From: an uncultured Acidimicrobium sp. | GTDB lineage: Bacteria > Actinomycetota > Acidimicrobiia > Acidimicrobiales > Ilumatobacteraceae | NCBI GenBank assembly: GCA_903895515.1 | Contig: CAITUB010000271.1 | Span: 1-5,189 of the forward strand | Direction: 5' to 3' | Length of the DNA stretch: 5,189 nt | Shown: positions 1-3,868 of the stretch, piece by piece | Layout: the number at the start of each line of letters is the position of its first letter | Position numbering within the stretch: the first letter of the stretch is position 1 | Program-made: the position numbers and the translations under genes | Notes under the pieces: generated by a model | The model's database searches: none | What the model saw: the letters and a program-made list of their open reading frames with translations, nothing else | What the model was told of the DNA's origin: nothing

Positions 1-75
1 ACTCTGTAACACGTTTCAGATACTCTGAGAACGTAATCATCCAGACGATCTGAGGGTCCTGGCCCTTTGAAGATC

Positions 76-98
76 ACCAACCGGTTCAATCCGGTGGT
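76..98. other. Hairpin upstream of the first gene
   Basis: ACCA (76-79), a bulged A, CCGG (81-84), loop TTCAAT, CCGG (91-94) and TGGT (95-98) form an 8-bp stem with a single bulge. No T-run follows on either side, so it is not a classical intrinsic terminator. If translation of the first gene starts at 124, this hairpin lies in the leader or in the tail of an upstream transcript. If it starts at TTG 67, it is inside the coding region. Pairing is read directly; function is unknown. Confidence 0.45.
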
Positions 99-113
99 AA
101 CGCCAGGTTCGAT

Positions 114-119
114 GAGGAG
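114..119 (+). promoter_or_regulatory. Ribosome-binding site deciding start at ATG 124
   Basis: GAGGAG ends 4 nt before ATG 124. The spacing is short, but it is the same as that of the AGGAGG before the gene at 855. It favours ATG 124 over TTG 67 (GAGGG at 52-56, 10 nt upstream) and ATG 112. Confidence 0.55.
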
Positions 120-123
120 CATC

Positions 124-432
124 ATGTTAAACGACCCTTGCCCGTTTGTTGATCGGCGAACCACTCGCCTTTCGCGAGAAGAAATATCAGATCTGTTGCG
201 ATTCCGACACTGGATTCCAGCAACACGGGGAATTGGCGGTAATCAACGAGATCTCATCTTGGTGCTCATCCGTGTTGGAGTGTTCAAAAAGTCGCGAACT
301 CACTTCTCTCAACTTGAACCCAAGATGCATTTACAGCGTGCTGATCAGCAACTTGATGGCACGTGGATTCTTTCGTTTGATAATGGAAAAAAGAAATGGA
401 CACACACGTGGAGCCCGCCGGTGCGTAAATAG
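124..432 (+). CDS. Small basic hypothetical protein (102 aa)
   Basis: I do not recognise this family. The product is basic (about 19 Lys/Arg against 10 Asp/Glu) and has no signal peptide or clear membrane helix. It runs from an N-terminal part rich in Arg, through a hydrophobic stretch (DLILVLIRVGVF, about residues 42-53), to a C-terminal segment with Trp and Lys (GKKKWTHTW near residues 89-97). Start choice: ATG 124 has GAGGAG just upstream, while TTG 67 and ATG 112 are in-frame alternatives with weaker or no sites. The next gene begins 3 nt after its TAG and lacks its own ribosome-binding site, which supports real translation in this frame through coupling. An overlapping frame (146-466) is also open but would run past the next start and has no such support. 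First gene of a probable four-gene operon. Coding status is moderately sure; function unknown. Confidence 0.6.
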   Translation: MLNDPCPFVDRRTTRLSREEISDLLRFRHWIPATRGIGGNQRDLILVLIRVGVFKKSRTHFSQLEPKMHLQRADQQLDGTWILSFDNGKKKWTHTWSPPVRK

Positions 433-435
433 TTT

Positions 436-831
436 ATGGAATGGCTTGAAAACCCAGATTATGTAGAGTTCAATCGCGCGACACCCATTGGTTACCGTTC
501 AACCGTGAGAGAGGTTGTTCTTCTGCAGGAGAAAGACGGAGCAGACTCTCGAACAATCTGGGCTTCACTACTTCCCGATGACAGCCTGAAAATTTTTGGT
601 CAAGATCTGGGACCTACCGTAGAACAATTCTTCGGTGCCGATGAATACGAATTCGCCCACACCATTCCATCTGCATACGTTCATCCATTTCTTGAGTTAC
701 TCGGGGCAACCGAAGTCAAAGACGTATTAGGTGCACTGAAACACTTTGGTGGCCCTCGATATCCCGAAATATCTGCTGCACTCGAACAGGCAAAAGCATT
801 CATGCCTATTCAGTTTTGGAGTTGGTTCTAA
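436..831 (+). CDS. Hypothetical protein, soluble, 131 aa
   Basis: No function can be assigned. The protein looks like a normal folded cytoplasmic domain: a beta-like first half (REVVLLQEKD, RTIWASLLPDDSLKIFGQDLGPTVEQFFG, residues about 24-68), the stretch EYEFAHTIP (about 71-79), and a helical end finishing in FWSWF. From memory, the pattern 'hydrophobic-x-G-Q-D-L-G-P-x-V-E-x-F-x-G-x-x-EYE' recurs in uncharacterised small proteins of actinobacteria and other bacteria, so this is probably a conserved family; I cannot check it here. ATG 436 comes 3 nt after the upstream TAG, in the same reading frame, and no Shine-Dalgarno sequence precedes it. Translation is therefore likely coupled to the upstream gene. 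The alarmone hydrolase gene starts 23 nt downstream. Confidence 0.75.
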   Translation: MEWLENPDYVEFNRATPIGYRSTVREVVLLQEKDGADSRTIWASLLPDDSLKIFGQDLGPTVEQFFGADEYEFAHTIPSAYVHPFLELLGATEVKDVLGALKHFGGPRYPEISAALEQAKAFMPIQFWSWF

Positions 832-844
832 TCACACACAAACC

Positions 845-850
845 AGGAGG
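845..850 (+). promoter_or_regulatory. Ribosome-binding site deciding start at ATG 855
   Basis: A full AGGAGG ends 4 nt before ATG 855. It rules out the in-frame ATG at 816, which lies inside the previous gene and would add 13 residues that do not belong to the HD-hydrolase domain. Confidence 0.85.
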
Positions 851-854
851 AAAT

Positions 855-1424
855 ATGGACAAGGCATTCAAACTTGCTTATAAATGGCACACCGGACATT
901 TTCGTAAAAAGACCACTATTCCTTACATTTCTCACCTCATGGCAGTAAGCGCACTTGTGCTTGAACACGGCGGCACAGAGAAACAAGCCGAAGCTGCACT
1001 CCTCCACGACATTCTTGAAGACACCCCATGCACGTATGAAATGGTCCGGCGAAAAGTCGGCAAGGAAGTTGCTGACATGGTTCAGGCTTGCACTCATGTC
1101 GAAAACGAAGGCGAGAAATCTGACGAACAGTGGAAAGCTCGTAAACAGATCTACCTCGATCATCTGGTTGCCGAGGACCACAACCAGCAATCACTTCTCG
1201 TTGCGTTGGCAGACAAAACCCACAATGCCGAAGCAACTCTTCGCGATTGGGTGCGAAATGATCGAAGGAACGACTGGTTCGGCGAGGTTTTCAATGCGTC
1301 GTTTAAATATCAGCAGTGGTGGTACCACGGGTTATTGGATGCCTTTAGGACTTTGGCAGTTCCCCAAAGTTTGTTGACGAGGTTTGAATATGCAGTCGTG
1401 CAAATGTTTGGACAACCTTCGTGA
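855..1424 (+). CDS. Single-domain HD hydrolase, SpoT/MESH1-like small alarmone hydrolase
   Basis: Predicted Mn-dependent (p)ppGpp 3'-pyrophosphohydrolase, or a hydrolase of a related nucleotide, acting in the cytoplasm. The 189-residue product consists only of the hydrolase domain; the synthetase, TGS and ACT domains of full-length Rel/SpoT are absent. Visible landmarks are the nucleotide-side segment R17-K-K leading to P-Y-I-S-H27, the HD pair H51-D52 followed by E55-D56 (the catalytic pair in RSH hydrolases), and A-L-A-D120-K-T-H-N124. These match H35, H61, D62, E65, D66, D122 and N126 of MESH1 in order and nearly in spacing. The W-K-A-R-K-x-x-Y-L-x-H-L stretch (93-104) also fits the family. 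It starts 23 nt after the previous gene, behind a strong AGGAGG, and its TGA overlaps the GTG of the next gene. Such enzymes may act as alarmone hydrolases, antitoxins to toxic alarmone synthetases, or (MESH1) NADPH phosphatases. The sequence does not decide which. No synthetase is visible nearby. Confidence 0.87.
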   Translation: MDKAFKLAYKWHTGHFRKKTTIPYISHLMAVSALVLEHGGTEKQAEAALLHDILEDTPCTYEMVRRKVGKEVADMVQACTHVENEGEKSDEQWKARKQIYLDHLVAEDHNQQSLLVALADKTHNAEATLRDWVRNDRRNDWFGEVFNASFKYQQWWYHGLLDAFRTLAVPQSLLTRFEYAVVQMFGQPS

Positions 1425-1906
1425 CGCGTCTAGACAATCTGCACGCATCAATTGCTGATTGGTTTGTGCAGCGCGGTGGAAAGCTTGATGTGGTCAACAG
1501 TTCCGACGTTGAGTTAACCGAAATCACAACCGGCTCATGGACTGTGTTCATTGGGCCAGACACGTGGGACGATGACGAATACGACATGCAGACAGACAGT
1601 TTGGAAGTTGCGATCCTCATCGAATCCTCCATTGACGAAAGTCGCTACGACGAGGGTGAAATCAGCTCTCTTGTTGAGGAAATGGAGAAACAGATCGACG
1701 ATGACTCTGTAACTCTGATGCTTAATTACCCAGACGGCAAAGCCCTCTGGCTGGCACGCTCAATCTTCGTGGAGGAAAACGAGGCTGAAATTCTCGGCCC
1801 GATACTTGAGAATCTAAACAATTGGGCTGATGTTGCCTATACAAAATTTGCAACTTGGCCCAATGTTCCACGCTTCAAACTGATTGCTGACGAAAACCTG
1901 AGCTAA
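1421..1906 (+). CDS. Strongly acidic hypothetical protein (161 aa)
   Basis: Not recognised with confidence. The GTG start at 1421 overlaps the TGA of the hydrolase gene (GTGA, 4-nt overlap), a classic sign of translational coupling. The product is very acidic: about 35 Asp/Glu against about 10 Lys/Arg, with clusters such as WDDDEYD (near residues 49-55) and IDDD (near 91-94). It has no signal peptide and no membrane segment. An alternation of short beta-like stretches (WTVFIG, LEVAILIE, VTLMLNYP, ALWLARSIFV) with amphipathic helices is compatible with a YbjN- or chaperone-like alpha/beta fold, but this is only an impression from the layout. The tight overlap suggests it works together with, or is dosed with, the alarmone hydrolase. 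Its TAA abuts the stop codon of the convergent protease gene. Confidence 0.8.
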   Translation: MTRLDNLHASIADWFVQRGGKLDVVNSSDVELTEITTGSWTVFIGPDTWDDDEYDMQTDSLEVAILIESSIDESRYDEGEISSLVEEMEKQIDDDSVTLMLNYPDGKALWLARSIFVEENEAEILGPILENLNNWADVAYTKFATWPNVPRFKLIADENLS

Positions 1907-3316
1907 CTATTTCGTGATGCGAACTGTGTCGTAATCACCGGTCTTAACAAATTCAACAGTTACGCCGCGATACGTCACTTTGTCGCCATTGATCAGTAGG
2001 TCAAACGGTCGCGAGACTCCTGCTGGGACAAGATTGTCCGCCCAACGATCACCCGCGTCACTGTCAATGAATCCGTCAGTTCCTACATATCGATTGGTGT
2101 CCGTAGTTGTATCAATCCAGTACACCGAAACTCCATAGGAGGCGGTTCCTGAGTTACCAGACTTACGTCCGTAGTCGCTATCCAACATCCGTTTCCCCCA
2201 GCCTTCAGCGCGGTGAGATTCAATAACAACAGCGTTGGTGTCCGAGATGGGGATAATCACCCCGCGTGGTCCACGTTGTAATCGTTCAAGCGGAATGAGC
2301 GTGATTTCTTTGGACTTTTCTTCGATGGGCATGCAATACAACTCATCGCTTCCCATCCACCCAGTAAAAAATGTGTCCCACACGTTGAGCATGACCGAAC
2401 TGCCGTTTTGATTATCCATGATGCTGATGCTTGACCGCGGAGTATGTCCGGCAAGACCCATCGGGTGGCCCCACTCATGAATCCAGAAACTCCACAAGTC
2501 ATATTCGTTGTTATAGAAATACTCAGATCCACCGAAAAGATTTTTCACAGGGCCTTCGTTGGTTTCAACACGCCAGTTAGCCATTCCTAAATCGGGTGAA
2601 ACAAGCTTGATGCTTCGCGGGAACAACACGAATACAAAGTCCGAGTTGGTGAAGTCCACTGTGGGGTCAGCAATGGACACCACTTCTTGGGCCATTGGTA
2701 TCACCGTTGCACGGTCGCCCTTCCGCAATCCATAGCTTGGAATCGTTCGTGACATCTGAAACCACTGTTTTGGAAACTGCCAATTAAACGACAGAGCTCC
2801 ATTCGACGTGAATGCAAACCATTTATTAAATTCTGCAATTTGTGCATCGGCTGCAGTCAGTTCGGCAGCAGTTCCTAAAGCATCAGGAAACTCAATCGCT
2901 AGTAGTTGGACATTGACGCGACCAGACGTTGGCAGTGTCGGAGTACCGCCACTTTCGCCTCGTGGAAAACCCACATTCCACGGCTGATACTTCTTTGTTC
3001 GTGCTTCGCGCAGTCTGCATGCCGCTTGATCACTGCCCCCAGCAGGCATCGTTGGAAGCGCTTCGACAGTTGGCACCGTTGACACCGTTTTCTTGTTTGT
3101 AACCCACACCAACCGTTTGCCTACTTTTTTACACGTCTGCTTTTGCTTCTGAACGGTGCGGGTTGTGCCTTGTTTTCTGCACGTGGTGGTTGAAGCCTGA
3201 ACCTCATGTGCCTTGCGCACGTCCTGAGGAGAAGTGTCGGATGTGAGTGAGACCGAAGGAATTACCGACAGCACTACGGATGCCCCAGCAGTAGCCATTT
3301 GGCAAAGGATGCACAT
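1907..3316 (-). CDS. Probable exported M6-like zinc metalloprotease (469 aa)
   Basis: Predicted secreted endopeptidase of the immune inhibitor A (M6)-like group; the substrate is unknown. Numbering from ATG 3316: a hydrophobic N-terminus (8-24), a low-complexity Ser/Thr/Val/Pro region with C46 and C62 in a Cys-K-K-x-G-K-x-L-V-W context (46-71), then the catalytic domain. The active-site segment is W278-I-H280-E281-W-G-H284-P-M-G287-L-A-G290-H291, followed by S-I-M300-D (a Met-turn candidate) and W313-x-x-F-x-x-GW320, as in M6 enzymes. The rest is beta-rich and includes V-V-I-E-S-x-R-A-E-G-W and G-V-x-V-Y-W-I-D, which resemble the region after the M6 active site. Odd points: position 290, where the third zinc ligand (Asp or His) is expected, is Gly, with His next to it. 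The N-terminus lacks the basic residues of a normal signal peptide, and neither ATG 3316 nor ATG 3298 has a Shine-Dalgarno sequence. An in-frame stop at 3326-3328 excludes a longer frame. Confidence 0.8.
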   Translation of the reverse strand: MCILCQMATAGASVVLSVIPSVSLTSDTSPQDVRKAHEVQASTTTCRKQGTTRTVQKQKQTCKKVGKRLVWVTNKKTVSTVPTVEALPTMPAGGSDQAACRLREARTKKYQPWNVGFPRGESGGTPTLPTSGRVNVQLLAIEFPDALGTAAELTAADAQIAEFNKWFAFTSNGALSFNWQFPKQWFQMSRTIPSYGLRKGDRATVIPMAQEVVSIADPTVDFTNSDFVFVLFPRSIKLVSPDLGMANWRVETNEGPVKNLFGGSEYFYNNEYDLWSFWIHEWGHPMGLAGHTPRSSISIMDNQNGSSVMLNVWDTFFTGWMGSDELYCMPIEEKSKEITLIPLERLQRGPRGVIIPISDTNAVVIESHRAEGWGKRMLDSDYGRKSGNSGTASYGVSVYWIDTTTDTNRYVGTDGFIDSDAGDRWADNLVPAGVSRPFDLLINGDKVTYRGVTVEFVKTGDYDTVRITK

Positions 3317-3328
3317 AGGTGAACTTTA

Positions 3329-3347
3329 CTGCTTGACAACCAAAGCA
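3329..3347 (+). repeat. 19-nt promoter-associated element, copy 1
   Basis: CTGCTTGACAACCAAAGCA matches positions 5171-5189 at 17 of 19 bases, in the same orientation. It contains the TTGACA of the promoter upstream of the coiled-coil gene. Confidence 0.6.
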
Positions 3348-3360
3348 CGACCTGTGTAAT
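3333..3360 (+). promoter_or_regulatory. Sigma70-type promoter for the coiled-coil gene
   Basis: A perfect -35 hexamer TTGACA (3333-3338), a 16-nt spacer and a -10 hexamer TGTAAT (3355-3360, 5 of 6 matches to TATAAT) face the + strand gene at 3437. Transcription would begin near 3367 and give a leader of about 70 nt. It sits in the gap between divergent genes and may also drive the glutamate dehydrogenase gene by read-through, since no T-rich terminator separates the two + strand genes. The motif is read directly; activity is inferred. Confidence 0.65.
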
Positions 3361-3425
3361 AGTTGGTTCTTCACTTGCCGTTTGGTCGGCCAATTGCACA
3401 CATCTTCCCTGAACAGCCAACTACC

Positions 3426-3431
3426 AAGGGG
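3426..3431 (+). promoter_or_regulatory. Ribosome-binding site deciding start at GTG 3437
   Basis: AAGGGG ends 5 nt before GTG 3437. The same core and spacing occur before ATG 3869. An overlapping ATG at 3435 opens only a short frame, so GTG is the better start. Confidence 0.75.
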
Positions 3432-3436
3432 AACAT

Positions 3437-3817
3437 GTGCCACCAGAACTTCAGCCTGAAATGCCAATGTTTGGAGCAATAGTGAATACACAATCAAGCG
3501 ATCGCGGAAACGAGCCAGTGACGTGGAATCAGTTTCATACATTCGCGAATCAAATGGACGCACGTTTCGTTGCAATAGAAGCACGGTTCAATGAAATGGA
3601 CGCTCGTTTCATTGCAATTGAAGCACGGTTCAACGAACTTGATAAGAGGTTCAACGAATTAGATGCAAAGATCAACCAGCTGCGGGGTGAATTCCTCGAG
3701 TTCAAGGAAGAGATGCGACTCGTTCCTGTGAAAATTGCCGGCTGGGTTGCAGGAGCAATGATCGGTTCTAGCGGCGTTATCTTTGGCGGTTTTCAACTGT
3801 TGCGCGGTCTGCTCTAG
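3437..3817 (+). CDS. Coiled-coil protein with C-terminal membrane anchor (126 aa)
   Basis: No specific function is recognised. Residues 1-35 are polar. Residues about 40-94 form a heptad-patterned coiled coil, made of two near-identical 14-residue units (40-53 and 54-67, differing only at V/I), then seven-residue units starting L-D-K-R-F-N-E (68-74) and L-D-A-K-I-N-Q (75-81). After K99, a hydrophobic Gly/Ala-rich segment (about 100-122) is a likely single transmembrane helix, which would leave the coil as an oligomerising stalk. Similar layouts are seen in DUF1640/CCDC90-like and XhlA-like small proteins; whether this one is homologous or only similar by coiled-coil composition cannot be told by eye. 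Start GTG 3437 has AAGGGG 5 nt upstream. A good promoter lies at 3333-3360. The glutamate dehydrogenase gene follows after 51 nt in the same direction and may share the transcript. Confidence 0.82.
   Translation: MPPELQPEMPMFGAIVNTQSSDRGNEPVTWNQFHTFANQMDARFVAIEARFNEMDARFIAIEARFNELDKRFNELDAKINQLRGEFLEFKEEMRLVPVKIAGWVAGAMIGSSGVIFGGFQLLRGLL
3554..3637 (+). repeat. 42-bp tandem duplication inside the coiled-coil gene
   Basis: Units 3554-3595 and 3596-3637 match at 38 of 42 bases and stay in frame. Three of the four differences are synonymous; the fourth changes Val to Ile. Shorter degenerate 21-bp units follow at 3638-3658 and 3659-3679. Confidence 0.9.
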
Positions 3818-3833
3818 ACCCCAAAGTGGTCTA
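3806..3833 (+). promoter_or_regulatory. Mutually exclusive hairpins between the coiled-coil gene and gdhA
   Basis: AGACC (3816-3820) can pair with GGTCT upstream (3806-3810, loop 5 nt) or with GGTCT downstream (3828-3832). The downstream pairing extends to TAGACC/GGTCTA (6 bp, loop 7 nt) and begins at the stop codon. No T-run follows, so a simple terminator is unlikely. Pairing is seen directly; a regulatory role is inferred. Confidence 0.4.
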
Positions 3834-3841
3834 ACCTCTGC

Positions 3842-3857
3842 TCAGCACTACTGCTGA
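3842..3857 (+). promoter_or_regulatory. Hairpin touching the gdhA ribosome-binding site
   Basis: TCAGCA (3842-3847), loop CTAC and TGCTGA (3852-3857) form a perfect 6-bp stem. Its last base is the first base of the AAAGGGG Shine-Dalgarno sequence (3857-3863). It could influence ribosome access to ATG 3869, 5 nt downstream of that sequence. Confidence 0.4.
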
Positions 3858-3868
3858 AAGGGGAATAT

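Noticed and set aside
19..24. GATACT as a -10 for the first operon
   Set aside because: The matching -35 would lie before the window start, and a single hexamer is not evidence.
81..120. T-arm-like CCGGTTCAATCCGG suggesting a tRNA
   Set aside because: The loop is 6 nt instead of 7, and no acceptor, anticodon or D arm can be placed around it.
146..466. Open frame of 106 codons overlapping the first gene
   Set aside because: It overlaps both the first and second genes, lacks a ribosome-binding site, and its Cys/Arg/Ser-rich translation looks like a shadow. The frame at 124-432 has a ribosome-binding site and couples to the next start.
124..1906. Toxin-antitoxin (toxSAS) module with the hydrolase as antitoxin
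   Set aside because: None of the neighbouring products shows a RelA-type synthetase motif, so the toxin half is not supported within the window.
1890..1915. Bidirectional intrinsic terminator at the convergent junction
   Set aside because: The stem is only 6 AT-rich base pairs with a 14-nt loop and has no T-run on either strand.
3204..3584. Minus-strand frame upstream of the protease, considered as a missing N-terminus
   Set aside because: Its translation shows no signal peptide or known domain. It overlaps the coiled-coil gene and the promoter on the opposite strand, so it is most likely a shadow.
3800..3835. A dedicated promoter for gdhA (TTGCGC ... TCTAAC)
   Set aside because: Both hexamers are weak and the spacing is about 24 nt, too long for sigma70.
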